The translations under genes were made by a program, and so were the position numbers. Below the pieces are notes generated by a model, which was not told the origin of the DNA, did not search any database, and saw nothing but the letters and a program-made list of their open reading frames with translations. This document shows, one piece after another, positions 1 to 8,739 of a stretch of 64,000 bases of DNA. Source of the stretch: Pelomonas asaccharophilus_A (GTDB taxonomy: Bacteria > Pseudomonadota > Gammaproteobacteria > Burkholderiales > Burkholderiaceae_C); the NCBI RefSeq assembly GCF_031458115.1, contig NZ_JAVDXV010000001.1, forward strand, positions 1 to 64,000. The letters run 5' to 3'. Position 1 is the first letter of the stretch. The number at the start of each line of letters is the position of its first letter.

Positions 1-1250
1 CCCTCGGCCCGCGTGTCGGGGGACCCCGGGTTGACGCGGTCTTGGGCCCTCCCGTTGCGGTGCTTGGTGTGGGTTTTGCCCCCCGCTTTCGGGGGGGGGC
101 GGCCCCCCCGGCCCCCCCGCGCCAGGTCGGCCGTCATGCCGCGCGCGAGATGCTCGGCGCGCGCGCGGCCCGCGGCCAGCAGATAGACCGTCACGGCCAG
201 CAGCAGGCTCAGCAGCGTGCCGCCTATCTGTATGCCCATGCCCGACAGGCCGATCAGCTGCCGGGCCGCGGTCTGCGACAGCGCGGCCTGCAGCTGGAAC
301 TGCCGGCCGGCGATGTCGAACAGTCGGGTGTCGGCCATGGGCGCTTCGTCCAGCGTGTAGTCGTCCACGTCGCCGGTCGGCAGCATGGCGCCGGCATGGG
401 CCGCCAGCAGCGGCATGAACTGGCCGTCGACCTGGCGCACCGACAGCTTCAGGTCCAGCAGCGTGGCGGCCTGCGCGGCCACGCCGTCCAGCAGCTCGCT
501 GGCCACCAGCGGCGCGTACAGCAGGCCCAGCAGCGCCGCACGGCGCTTCTCCGGCGTGCCGGGGTCGTAGCCGTCCTGGTAGACCGGCACCAGCAGCAGG
601 AAGCCTGGCCCCTTCAGCGGGGCCTGGATCAGCGGCGTGGGACTGGACAGCGTGGTCTGCCCACTGTCGATGGCCTGCTCTATGGCCTGGCGGCGCACCG
701 GCTCGGCGCCCGAGTCCAGCCCCCAGGCGGGCAGGTTGTTGCTGGGCGGCGCGATCTGCGAGACGACGTACAGCACCGGTTCTGACCCCGAGCCGTGCAC
801 GCGGAACTCGGTGCCGTCGTCACGGCGCTGCGCGGCGACGAAGGCCGGCAGCGCGCTGCGCTCCACGCGCTCGATGAAGCCGAAGCCGCGCACGCCGGGG
901 AACTCGCGGGCCAGGTCGCGCGACGCCACATAGGCAGCGAACGCGCTGCGCTTGAGGCGGCCATCGGTCGCCGCCATGGCGCCGCGCGCACCCTTCAGGC
1001 CGTACACGGGCATGGACAGGCGCTTGACGAGGTCGGCCTCCAGCCGCTCGATCTGGCGGTCCTGCAGGCCGCGCGCTTCGTCGCGTGCATTGCGTTGCTG
1101 CCAGATCACGGCGCCGGCGGTCAACGCAAGGCCCAGTGACAGCACGACGGCCGCGGCCACCCACGCGGTCGGGCTGACCATCTCGGGACCGGTGTAGCCG
1201 TCTCCTATGCGCAAGCTCGTCTCTTTCTGGTGGCTGGCGTTGCGGGCCAT
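1..1250 (-). CDS. CHASE-domain membrane sensor protein, C-terminal part cut off by the window edge
   Basis: The reading frame opens at an ATG at 1250 and stays open to the window edge. It has a short cytoplasmic N-terminus, a membrane helix at about residues 25-48, a periplasmic region that reads like a CHASE ligand-sensing domain (it contains REFPGVRGFGFIERV and later LSSPTPLIQ), and a second membrane helix at about residues 340-358. A charged stretch (AGRARAEHLARG) follows and would lead into an output domain, which is missing. CHASE proteins usually carry histidine kinase, GGDEF or EAL outputs, so this is a transmembrane signal receptor of unknown output. The last 40 codons (bases 1-120) are low-complexity and probably unreliable. 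It is divergent from the DinB-like gene. Confidence 0.8.
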   Translation of the reverse strand, partial: MARNASHQKETSLRIGDGYTGPEMVSPTAWVAAAVVLSLGLALTAGAVIWQQRNARDEARGLQDRQIERLEADLVKRLSMPVYGLKGARGAMAATDGRLKRSAFAAYVASRDLAREFPGVRGFGFIERVERSALPAFVAAQRRDDGTEFRVHGSGSEPVLYVVSQIAPPSNNLPAWGLDSGAEPVRRQAIEQAIDSGQTTLSSPTPLIQAPLKGPGFLLLVPVYQDGYDPGTPEKRRAALLGLLYAPLVASELLDGVAAQAATLLDLKLSVRQVDGQFMPLLAAHAGAMLPTGDVDDYTLDEAPMADTRLFDIAGRQFQLQAALSQTAARQLIGLSGMGIQIGGTLLSLLLAVTVYLLAAGRARAEHLARGMTADLARGGRGGRPPPKAGGKTHTKHRNGRAQDRVNPGSPDTRAE

Positions 1251-1302
1251 TGAAGCATGTCCGGGCGGCCGCGTCAGCCCTGCAGCGCACAATCGGGCGG
1301 CC

Positions 1303-1848
1303 ATGAACCTGCACCTCATCCAGGCCCGCGCCAACCGCCTCGCCAACCGCCGCCTGCTGGGGGCCGTGGCCACGTTGTCCGATGCCGACTTCCACGCGCC
1401 GCGCACCGGATTCTTTCCCAGCCTGGCGGCGACGCTGAACCACGTGCTGGCCGTGGATCACTACTACATCGCCGCGTTGCACGGCGAGGTGGACATGGTG
1501 CAGCGCTGGTCGCGCTACGAGCCGTCGACCACCGCGGCGGCGCTGGCGCGGCGCCAGGACGACAGCGATCTGCGCCTGATCGCGTTCTGCGAGGGGCTGC
1601 AGCCTCAGGATGACGAACGCGTCATCACGTTCGACCGCGGCGAAGGCCTCGCCACGGGCCCGCGCGACCCGCTGGGGCGGGTGCTGGCGCACCTGTTCAT
1701 GCACCAGACCCACCACCGCGGCCAGGTGCACGCGATGCTGTCCGGCACCGCGGTGAAGCCACCTCAGCTGGACGAGTTCATCATGCTGGGCGACGCGGCG
1801 AACCGCCGCGTCGACATGGCGGCGCTGGGTTGGTCCGAGCCGGTCTGA
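1303..1848 (+). CDS. DinB/YfiT-like metal-binding protein
   Basis: This encodes 181 residues. The pattern is that of the DinB four-helix bundle family: an early histidine in LNHVLAVDHYY (about residue 46) and a late HQTHHRGQVH motif (about residue 130), which together supply the three histidines that bind a divalent metal. DinB-like proteins include damage-inducible proteins and thiol-dependent transferases, so the reaction cannot be named. I chose the ATG at 1303 because homology-like sequence (MNLHLIQARANRLANRRLL) starts there; an upstream in-frame extension to 1207 looks non-coding. It stands alone, divergent from the CHASE gene, and its stop is 9 bases from the convergent oxidoreductase gene. 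Confidence 0.85.
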   Translation: MNLHLIQARANRLANRRLLGAVATLSDADFHAPRTGFFPSLAATLNHVLAVDHYYIAALHGEVDMVQRWSRYEPSTTAAALARRQDDSDLRLIAFCEGLQPQDDERVITFDRGEGLATGPRDPLGRVLAHLFMHQTHHRGQVHAMLSGTAVKPPQLDEFIMLGDAANRRVDMAALGWSEPV

Positions 1849-1857
1849 GCCTCGGCC

Positions 1858-4800
1858 TCAGAGCTCGGCCACGCCCTTCACGCGCACCGGCAGCGTGACC
1901 GGCTGCGCCACCACCTCCACCGCGCGGCCGTGGAAGCGGTCCAGCAGCGTCTGCCACTGCTTCTTCACCGCCACGACGTTGGCATGCTTCACATGGCCAT
2001 AGCCGCGGATCTTCTCGGGCAGACGGGCCAGCTCGACGGCGGTGTTCAGGTTGTCGGCAGTCAGTGAGGCCAGGATCTCATCGACCAGTTGTTCGTAGTC
2101 GACGATCAGCTGGCGCTCCATGCGGCGCTCGTCGGTCTTGCCGAAGAGGTCCAGCGCGCCACCGCGCAGGCCCTTGAACTTCGCCAGCCACTTGAAGGCG
2201 GTGAAGGCCCAGCTGCCCAGCTCTATCTTCTTCGCGCGGCCGTCGGCGCCGGGCTTGGCGAGCAGCGGCGGCGCGACGTGGAAGCTCAGGGACTCCCAGT
2301 TCTCGAACTGGTCCTTCATCGCGGCCATGAAGCGGCCGTCGGTGTACAGGCGCGCAACCTCGTACTCGTCCTTGATGGCCAGCAGCTTGGCGTAGTAGCG
2401 GGCGACGGCCTGGGTCAGGCGCTGGCCTTTGCCGAGCTGCGCCTCCGCGGCGCGCACACGGTCCACCAGCGCGCGGTAGCGGGCGGCGTAGGCCGAGTCC
2501 TGGTAGTCGGTCAGGAACTGAGCACGCCGCTCGATCAGGCCGTCAGGCCCGTCGAGCTGGTCGAAGTTGAAGAGCTTGACGACGTTGACGTCGCCGGCCA
2601 GCCTAGGAATGGCATCCGGCGCGGCGATGGCCAGGCGGCCCAAGGCAAAAGCAGTCTTGTTGTTCTCCACGGCTACGCCGTTCAGTTCGATGGCGCGCAT
2701 CAGCGCGGCCTCGCTGACGGGGATCAGCCCGCGCTGCCAGCAGGCGCCCAGCATGATGATGTTGCTGGGCAGCGTGTCGCCCATCAGGCGCTGCGAGATG
2801 TCTTGCGCGTCGATGGTGTTTAACAAGCCCCTCGTCTGCGAGTACGCAGCCGGCCCCCCGAGGGGGCCAAGCCCTTCTTGGGAGCGGCCCGGCGAAGGGC
2901 TTGAGGCCTCCTGCTCGCCGACAGCGAACTTCATCTTGGCCAGCAGCGAGTCGCCCTGCAGCGACGCGTCCGGGTTGCGCACGAAACCGGCGGTGGGCAG
3001 CTCATGCGTGTTGGCGAGGATGACCGTGCGGCCGGCCTTCACCGTGCCCAGCGCGTCGGGTGATGCGCCCACCACCATGTCGCAGGCCAGCAGCACGTCA
3101 GCCTGCTGGGTGTCGATGCGCACCTGGTTCAGCAGGTCCAGCGTGGGTGCCACGCGCACGAAGCTCAGCACTGCGCCGCCCTTCTGCGCGAAGCCCATGA
3201 AGTCCAACACCGAGGCCTGCTTGCCCTCCAGATGGGCCGCCATCGTGACCAGCGCACCAACGGTGACGACACCCGTGCCGCCCACGCCGGTGACCAGCAT
3301 GTCGAACGGGCCCGTCCAGTTCCAGGCCGCGGGTGGCCGGATGGCGGCGATCTCGCGGGCCAGGTCTTGCGCGGTGTAGCTGGCGCCGGCCTTTTTCTTC
3401 AGCACGGGCTCGTGCACCGACACGAAGCTGGGGCAGAAGCCGTTCACGCAGGAGAAGTCCTTGTTGCAGCTGGATTGCTCGATGGCGCGTTTGCGGCCCC
3501 AGTCGGTCTCCACCGGCACCACGCTCAGGCAGTTGGACGCGACGCCGCAGTCGCCACAGCCTTCGCAGACCGCCTCGTTGATGAAGATGCGCTTGGGCGG
3601 GTCGACGAATTCCTTCTTCTTGCGGCGGCGGCGCTTCTCGGCGGCGCAGGTCTGGTCGTAGATCAGCACCGTCACGCCTTCGATGTCGCGTAACTCGCGC
3701 TGCACGGCGTCCAGCTCGCTGCGGTCGTGGAAGGTCGTGCCGGCCGGGAACAGGCCGTGATGGCCGTCGTACTTGCCGATCTCGTCGGACACGACGACGA
3801 GGCGCTTCACGCCCTCGGCCTCCACCTGGCGCGCGATCTGCGGCACGCTGGTCTGGCCGTCCACCGGCTGGCCGCCGGTCATCGCGACGGCGTCGTTGTA
3901 GAGGATCTTGTAGGTGATGTTGGTGCGCGCGGCGATGGCCTGGCGGATGGCCAGGTAGCCCGAGTGGTAGTAGGTGCCGTCGCCCAGGTTCTGGAAGACG
4001 TGCTTCTCCTTCGTGAACCTGGAGTGCGCCGCCCAGTCCACGCCCTCGGCGCCCATCTGGATCAGCCCGGACGTGCCGCGCTCCATCCAGCTCGCCATGA
4101 AGTGGCAGCCGATGCCGGCCAGCGCGCGCGAGCCTTCGGGCAGCTTGGTGGACGTGTTGTGCGGGCAGCCCGAGCAGAAATAGGGCTGGCGGCGCACGGC
4201 GTCGGCGGCGTTGCTCAGCAGCTGCGGCGTCAGGAAGTCCACCACCAGATGGCGGCGGTCCAGCGCCGGGTTCAAACGCGCCAGCCAGTCGGCGACCGTG
4301 CCCATGATGCGGCTGGGGCGCAGTTCGCCCAGGGCGCTCAGCACCGCGCAGCCGTGCTCGTCCGTCTTGCCGACGACGCGCGGGCGCTGGAAGTCGGGCA
4401 GGTGGTACAGCAGCTCCTTGATCTGGCGCTCGACGACCGGGCCCTTTTCCTCGATGACCAGCACGTCGGTCAGGTTGGCGCAGAACTCGGTGATGCGCGT
4501 GGGTTCCAGCGGGAACACCAGGCCCACCTTGTAGACGCGCACGCCGGCCGCGGCCAGCGCGTTGGGGTCCAGGTCCAGCCGGCGCAGCACTTCCATGAAG
4601 TCGTAATGCGCCTTGCCCACGGTCACGATGCCCAGCGTGGCGGCCGGGCTCGTGACGATGTGCTTGTCGATGCTGTTGACCTTGGCGAAGGCCTTCACCG
4701 CCTCGATCTTGTGCGCCAAGCGCGACTCCAGTTCCAGCGACGGCAGGTCCACCGCGCGGATGTGCAGGTTGGTCGGGGCCGTGAAGTCAACGCTGTGCTC

Positions 4801-5475
4801 GAAGTCCAGCGCCACGGCGTCCAGGTCCACCGTCATGCCGCTCTCGACGACTTCCGAGATCGCCTTGAAGCCCACCCACGCGCCCGAGAAGCGCGACAGC
4901 GCCCAGCCGTACAGGCCGAACTCCAGGTACTCGGCCACGTTGGCCGGGTGCACCAGCGGCATGCTCCAGGCCTGCAGCGCCTGGTCGCTCTGGTGCGGTG
5001 TGCTGCTGGACACGCAGCCGTGGTCGTCGCCGCAGACGACCAGCACACCGCCTTGCGTGCTCGTGCCGTAGACGTTGCCGTGCTTCAGCGCGTCGCCGGA
5101 GCGGTCCACACCAGGCCCCTTGCCGTACCACATGGCGAACACGCCATCGACGGTGCGCTGCGGGTCCAGCGCCACGCGCTGCACGCCGAGGCAGGCGGTG
5201 GCGGCCAGGTCTTCGTTGATCGCGGGCAGGAACTCGATGTGCGCCGCGTCCAGGAACTCCTTCGCCTTCCACAGCTGCTGGTCCACCATGCCCAGCGGGC
5301 TGCCGCGGTAGCCGGACACGAAGCCGGCCGTGTTCAGCCCGGCGCGCTCGTCCTGCTTCTTCTGCGCCAGCAGCAGCCGCACCAGGGCCTGCGTGCCGGT
5401 CAGGAACACGGCGCCGCCGTCGGCCGCGAGGTTGTCGCTGAGCTGGTAGGAACGCAGGGCAGGGGTATCGGGCAT
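1858..5475 (-). CDS. Fused indolepyruvate:ferredoxin oxidoreductase family protein
   Basis: This is a 1205-residue single-chain 2-oxoacid:ferredoxin oxidoreductase, the type that decarboxylates indolepyruvate or branched-chain 2-oxoacids to acyl-CoA in the cytoplasm. In order it shows an N-terminal pyrimidine-binding type domain, a CSGCPHNTSTKLPEG cysteine motif near residue 435, a thiamine-diphosphate domain (YNDAVAMTGGQP), a ferredoxin-like region with CEGCGDCG near residue 637, a gamma-type domain (VTGVGGTGVVTVGA near 728) and a long C-terminal domain. About 30 residues near 856-884 are encoded by a repeat element inserted in frame and look foreign to the family. A divergent Lrp-type regulator lies 109 bases upstream and is the likely controller. 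The family is clear; the exact substrate is not. Confidence 0.92.
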   Translation of the reverse strand: MPDTPALRSYQLSDNLAADGGAVFLTGTQALVRLLLAQKKQDERAGLNTAGFVSGYRGSPLGMVDQQLWKAKEFLDAAHIEFLPAINEDLAATACLGVQRVALDPQRTVDGVFAMWYGKGPGVDRSGDALKHGNVYGTSTQGGVLVVCGDDHGCVSSSTPHQSDQALQAWSMPLVHPANVAEYLEFGLYGWALSRFSGAWVGFKAISEVVESGMTVDLDAVALDFEHSVDFTAPTNLHIRAVDLPSLELESRLAHKIEAVKAFAKVNSIDKHIVTSPAATLGIVTVGKAHYDFMEVLRRLDLDPNALAAAGVRVYKVGLVFPLEPTRITEFCANLTDVLVIEEKGPVVERQIKELLYHLPDFQRPRVVGKTDEHGCAVLSALGELRPSRIMGTVADWLARLNPALDRRHLVVDFLTPQLLSNAADAVRRQPYFCSGCPHNTSTKLPEGSRALAGIGCHFMASWMERGTSGLIQMGAEGVDWAAHSRFTKEKHVFQNLGDGTYYHSGYLAIRQAIAARTNITYKILYNDAVAMTGGQPVDGQTSVPQIARQVEAEGVKRLVVVSDEIGKYDGHHGLFPAGTTFHDRSELDAVQRELRDIEGVTVLIYDQTCAAEKRRRRKKKEFVDPPKRIFINEAVCEGCGDCGVASNCLSVVPVETDWGRKRAIEQSSCNKDFSCVNGFCPSFVSVHEPVLKKKAGASYTAQDLAREIAAIRPPAAWNWTGPFDMLVTGVGGTGVVTVGALVTMAAHLEGKQASVLDFMGFAQKGGAVLSFVRVAPTLDLLNQVRIDTQQADVLLACDMVVGASPDALGTVKAGRTVILANTHELPTAGFVRNPDASLQGDSLLAKMKFAVGEQEASSPSPGRSQEGLGPLGGPAAYSQTRGLLNTIDAQDISQRLMGDTLPSNIIMLGACWQRGLIPVSEAALMRAIELNGVAVENNKTAFALGRLAIAAPDAIPRLAGDVNVVKLFNFDQLDGPDGLIERRAQFLTDYQDSAYAARYRALVDRVRAAEAQLGKGQRLTQAVARYYAKLLAIKDEYEVARLYTDGRFMAAMKDQFENWESLSFHVAPPLLAKPGADGRAKKIELGSWAFTAFKWLAKFKGLRGGALDLFGKTDERRMERQLIVDYEQLVDEILASLTADNLNTAVELARLPEKIRGYGHVKHANVVAVKKQWQTLLDRFHGRAVEVVAQPVTLPVRVKGVAEL
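2826..2906 (+). repeat. Short copy of the stop-codon-associated hairpin repeat, inside the oxidoreductase gene
   Basis: This stretch shares its blocks with the repeats at 7102, 8612 and 40437: an AAGCCCCTCGTC edge, a GGCCCCC/GGGGGCC hairpin, and CTTGGGAGCGGCCCGGCG at the other edge. The long inner hairpin of the full copies is missing and is replaced by an AAGCCCTTC/GAAGGGCTT pairing. It is read through by the minus-strand oxidoreductase gene without a stop or frameshift, and lies in the opposite orientation to its host gene compared with the intergenic copies. Confidence 0.75.
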
Positions 5476-5584
5476 CGGGGTCTCCTCGGGCGGGAAATTC
5501 TTCCCCTGTCACGACGGAAGAACTTGCCTCATTGCCGGTGAATGGCCGGTCGAATGAGATGATTCTTCTCCAAAGAGGTATTTC

Positions 5585-6055
5585 ATGGAAATAAATGAAC
5601 TCGACCGTGCCAGTCTGCAGATCCTGGAGGCGCTGCAGGCCGATGCGCGGCTGTCCACGCAGGCGCTGGCCGAGCAGGTGGGCTTGTCGGCCACGCCGGT
5701 GTGGCGGCGCGTGAAGGACATGGAGGAGCGCGGCGTCATCCGGGGCCAGGTGGTGCTGGTGGACCGCGAGAAGGTGGGCTTGTCCATCTGCGTGCTGGCC
5801 AACGTGAGCCTGGTGCGGCACAGCGAGGGCGCGGTGGAGCAGTTCGAGCGGCTGGTCGGCACGCGCCGCGAGATCATCGAATGCCATGCCATCACCGGCG
5901 AAGCCGACTACGTCATCAAGGTCGTCGCCGCCGACATGAAGGCCTACGACCTGTTCCTGCAACAGCACATCTTCAAGCTGCCCGGCGTGGCCAGCGTGCG
6001 CAGCAACGTGGTGCTGCGCGAGGTGAAGTACGAAACGGCGCTGCCGGTGGGCTAA
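5585..6055 (+). CDS. Lrp/AsnC family transcriptional regulator
   Basis: This encodes 156 residues with the Lrp layout: an N-terminal winged helix-turn-helix (ILEALQADARLSTQALAEQVGLSATPVWRRVKDMEERGVI) followed by a RAM/AsnC effector domain (ECHAITGEADYVIKVVAADM). Lrp-type proteins form octamers or dimers and sense amino acids or related metabolites. It is divergent from the indolepyruvate:ferredoxin oxidoreductase gene with 109 bases between the starts, a common arrangement for a regulator and its target, so it probably controls aromatic or branched-chain amino-acid breakdown through that enzyme. The start is the ATG at 5585, preceded by an AAAGAGG sequence at 5572-5578. Confidence 0.93.
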   Translation: MEINELDRASLQILEALQADARLSTQALAEQVGLSATPVWRRVKDMEERGVIRGQVVLVDREKVGLSICVLANVSLVRHSEGAVEQFERLVGTRREIIECHAITGEADYVIKVVAADMKAYDLFLQQHIFKLPGVASVRSNVVLREVKYETALPVG

Positions 6056-6084
6056 CCTTCAGCCGTCCTCACCTACTGCTGCCC

Positions 6085-7101
6085 ATGGACTCCTTCTTTG
6101 CCCAGCTTTCCGATTCGGTCCAGAAGGCCCGCACGCTGGAAGACCTGACCCGCCCGCTGCTGGAGATGCTGGAGGCCGTCACGGGCCTGGAATCGACCTA
6201 TCTGACGACGGTCGACCTCGCCGAGGGCATGCAGCACATCATCTACGCGCGCAACTCGAAGGATCTGCAGATCCCCGAAGGCCTGTCGGTGCCTTGGGGC
6301 GACACGCTGTGCAAGCGCGCGCTGGACGAGAACCGGCCGTTTACCGACGACGTCGCGGGCATCTGGGGCGACTCGGGCGCCGCGCGAGAGCTGGGCATAC
6401 AGACCTATGTCAGCACGCCGGTGCGTACCGACGAGGGGCGGCTGTACGGCACGCTGTGCGCCGCCAGCTCGCGGCGCCAGCCGCTGACGACCGAGGCCCA
6501 GCATGTGCTGGGTTTGTTCGCCCGGCTCATCGAGCAGCATGTGGAGCGCGAGCGCCTCGTCGAGAAGCTGACGCGCGCCAACGACGAACTGCACCTGCTC
6601 GCACTGACGGACGTGCTGACCGGCCTGCCCAACCGCCGCGCGCTGATGCAGGAGCTGACGCGGCTGAAAGCGGTGGCCCAGCGCACCGGTTGCTGGCTGC
6701 TGGTTGGTGCCATCGACCTGGACGGCTTCAAGCAAATCAACGACGGCCATGGCCACGACGCGGGCGACGAGTTCCTGCGTGGCATTTCCGCGCGCCTGCA
6801 GGCCGCGCTGCGGGCCGGCGACGTGCTGGCGCGCATGGGCGGAGACGAATTTCTCGTCGTGGGCCTGGGCCCGCGGCTGTCGGAGGATGGGGAGTCGGCC
6901 GCCACGCTGCTGCGCCAGCGCCTGTCGACGGCCACGGTGGGCCGCTATCACACGACGCCGACCGTCATCGACTACGACGGCGCCAGCGTCGGCGTGGTCT
7001 GCCTGGATCCGCAGCGCACGGGCGCGGAGGAGGCGCTTCGCCAGTCGGATGCCGCGATGTACCGCGTCAAGCTGGAGCGTCGGAGGTCCGCCGGACACTG
7101 A
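6085..7101 (+). CDS. GAF-GGDEF diguanylate cyclase
   Basis: This 338-residue cytoplasmic protein has a GAF-type sensory domain at about residues 15-165 and a GGDEF domain at about 175-335. The active site is intact (ARMGGDEFLVV near residue 252), and an RAGD sequence five residues before GGDEF matches the RxxD inhibitory site that binds product c-di-GMP. It should make c-di-GMP from two GTP and show feedback inhibition. No transmembrane segment is seen. I chose the ATG at 6085, where GAF-like sequence begins, over longer upstream frames. It follows the Lrp gene by 29 bases and could share its transcript, though no functional link is evident. Confidence 0.9.
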   Translation: MDSFFAQLSDSVQKARTLEDLTRPLLEMLEAVTGLESTYLTTVDLAEGMQHIIYARNSKDLQIPEGLSVPWGDTLCKRALDENRPFTDDVAGIWGDSGAARELGIQTYVSTPVRTDEGRLYGTLCAASSRRQPLTTEAQHVLGLFARLIEQHVERERLVEKLTRANDELHLLALTDVLTGLPNRRALMQELTRLKAVAQRTGCWLLVGAIDLDGFKQINDGHGHDAGDEFLRGISARLQAALRAGDVLARMGGDEFLVVGLGPRLSEDGESAATLLRQRLSTATVGRYHTTPTVIDYDGASVGVVCLDPQRTGAEEALRQSDAAMYRVKLERRRSAGH

Positions 7102-7243
7102 GGCGTTCGGGCCGAGCGCCGGGCCGCCCCAAGCCGGCCCCTCTGGCGATGTGCGAGCGGCTCAATGCCGCGCGCATCGCCGTCCCCTTGGGGGACCGGT
7201 CAGGCGCGCCCGCGTTCAGCGTGGCGCGACTGGACGAGGGGCC
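7102..7243 (-). repeat. Stop-codon-associated hairpin repeat, copy filling the convergent gap after ccsB
   Basis: Read on the minus strand, the element begins one base after the TGA of ccsB with GCCCCTCGTCC and ends near GGGCCGAACGCC-like sequence next to the stop of the GGDEF gene. It contains a GTCCCC/GGGGAC hairpin and a longer hairpin at 7145-7181 (outer stem GGCGATG/CATCGCC, inner stem GCGGC/GCCGC, loop TCAAT). It aligns along most of its length with the copies at 8612 and 40437. Confidence 0.8.
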
Positions 7244-8593
7244 TCACAACTCGCCGTAGCTGTGCAGACCGGACAGGAACATGTTGACGCCGAGGAAGGC
7301 GAACGTCGTCACCAGCAAGCCCACCAGCGACCACCAGGCCGACACGGCGCCGCGCAGGCCCTTCATCAGCCGCATGTGCAGCCAGGCCGCGTAGTTCAGC
7401 CAGACGATCAGCGCCCAGGTCTCCTTGGGGTCCCAGCTCCAGTAGCCGCCCCAGGCCTCGGCGGCCCAGAACGCGCCCAGGATGGTCGCGATCGTGAAGA
7501 ACGCGAAGCCCAGCGCGATGGCCTTGTACATGAGGTCATCGAGCTGCGGCAGCTCCGGCAGCCGGGCGCTCAGCGGCTTGCGCAGCGCGACGCAAATGCC
7601 CAGGAACACCATCACGGCGGCGATCTTGCCGGCCCAGCTGTCCAGCCCGGCGACGGTCTGCGCCGTCACGTCGGCGCCCAGCCGCACGGCCACGATGAGC
7701 GCAATGATCAGCGCCGGCACGCCCACCAGGCCGATCAGCAGCGCGCGCGTGGTCGCGGTCTTCAGCAGATAGGCCAGCGCCACCATCGCGGCCAGCGCGA
7801 AGCAGCCGTAGCCGACGAAGTTGGCCGGCACGTGGATCTTCATCCACCAGCTCTGCAGCGCCGGCACCAACGGCTGGATCTCCTGGGCGCCGCGTGCGAC
7901 CGTGTACCAGAGCAGGAAGCCCACCGCCGCGCTGACGACCAGCATCACGTAGGCGCCCAGCGACTTGGTCGCGAAGCGCTCTTCGTAGTACAGGTGGAAC
8001 AGCGTGGTCATCCAGCAGAACAGCACGAACACTTCGTAGAGGTTGCTGACCGGGATGTGGCCGATGTCGGGTGCGATCTGGTGGCTCTCGAACCAGCGCA
8101 CCAGCGTGCCCACCAGCGCCATGAAGACGCCGCCCCAGGCCAGCTTGGAGCCCGCGGCCTCGGCCACGCTGTGCCGGCCCGCGCCGGTGAAGAAGCCGCC
8201 CCAGTAGAACAGCGTGCTCATGAAGAACAGCAGACTCATCCACAGGATGGCGCTCTGGCTGGACAGCATGTACTTCAGCAGGAAAACCTGCTCGGCGGCG
8301 GCCAGGTCGGCGCCGAAGCCGTCGGTCTGCCGCGTGTACAGCGCGATGGCCAGCAGGCTGGCCGCGCCGGTGGCGAGGCTCAGCACCCGCAGTGGCTTCC
8401 AGAACCAGCCCAGCGCGATCAGCGCCGGCAGCGTGCAGCCCAGGATGGCCTGCTCATAGACGTCCATGGACGCCTGGTAGCGGCTGAACGCATAGCCGCC
8501 GCCGGCCAGCACCAGCAGCGCGAAGGCCCAGTCCAGTGCGCCGCGGCGCTGCAGCGCGTGGCGGCGCGGCAGGTCGAAGGTGGTGGTGTTCAT
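7244..8593 (-). CDS. ccsB: Cytochrome c biogenesis protein CcsB (CcsA/ResC-type heme handling protein)
   Basis: This 449-residue polytopic inner-membrane protein carries the tryptophan-rich WWD-type heme-binding motif, here GGYWSWDPKETW near residue 378, with conserved histidines in flanking helices. In System II maturation this protein, together with ResB, exports heme and attaches it to CxxCH cytochromes outside the membrane. It lies downstream of resB on the same strand, separated by 146 bases that hold a hairpin repeat. Cytochrome c4, a client of this pathway, is encoded just upstream of resB. Its own TGA is followed after one base by another copy of the same repeat. Families name this subunit CcsB, CcsA or ResC in different systems. 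Confidence 0.93.
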   Translation of the reverse strand: MNTTTFDLPRRHALQRRGALDWAFALLVLAGGGYAFSRYQASMDVYEQAILGCTLPALIALGWFWKPLRVLSLATGAASLLAIALYTRQTDGFGADLAAAEQVFLLKYMLSSQSAILWMSLLFFMSTLFYWGGFFTGAGRHSVAEAAGSKLAWGGVFMALVGTLVRWFESHQIAPDIGHIPVSNLYEVFVLFCWMTTLFHLYYEERFATKSLGAYVMLVVSAAVGFLLWYTVARGAQEIQPLVPALQSWWMKIHVPANFVGYGCFALAAMVALAYLLKTATTRALLIGLVGVPALIIALIVAVRLGADVTAQTVAGLDSWAGKIAAVMVFLGICVALRKPLSARLPELPQLDDLMYKAIALGFAFFTIATILGAFWAAEAWGGYWSWDPKETWALIVWLNYAAWLHMRLMKGLRGAVSAWWSLVGLLVTTFAFLGVNMFLSGLHSYGEL

Positions 8594-8611
8594 GTGATGT
8601 CTCCAATCTGC

Positions 8612-8739
8612 TCAGTGCACGCGGGCCGAGCGCCGGGCCGCTCCCAAGCCTGCCCGTCTTGGCGATGCTTGCGGCTCAATGCCGCAAGCATCGCCGCCCC
8701 CTCGGGGGACCGGCCAAGGCAACCCTTGGACGAGGGGCG
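8612..8739 (-). repeat. Stop-codon-associated hairpin repeat, copy between resB and ccsB
   Basis: On the minus strand it starts one base after the resB TGA with GCCCCTCGTCC. It holds a CCCCC/GGGGG hairpin and a perfect 15-bp stem with a five-base TCAAT loop at 8661-8695 (GGCGATGCTTGCGGC against its complement). It ends in CGGGCCGAG-type sequence. Being inside the resB-ccsB transcript, it would be part of the mRNA and could affect ccsB expression or resB mRNA decay. Confidence 0.82.

Noticed and set aside
2826..2906. A frameshift or assembly error in the oxidoreductase gene at the odd segment
   Set aside because: The frame is continuous on both sides and the segment matches a repeat family seen three more times here, so an insertion explains it better.
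3727..5541. A 604-codon open frame antisense to the oxidoreductase gene
   Set aside because: No recognisable motif, Arg/His/Val-rich composition, and the minus-strand gene has clear domains throughout.
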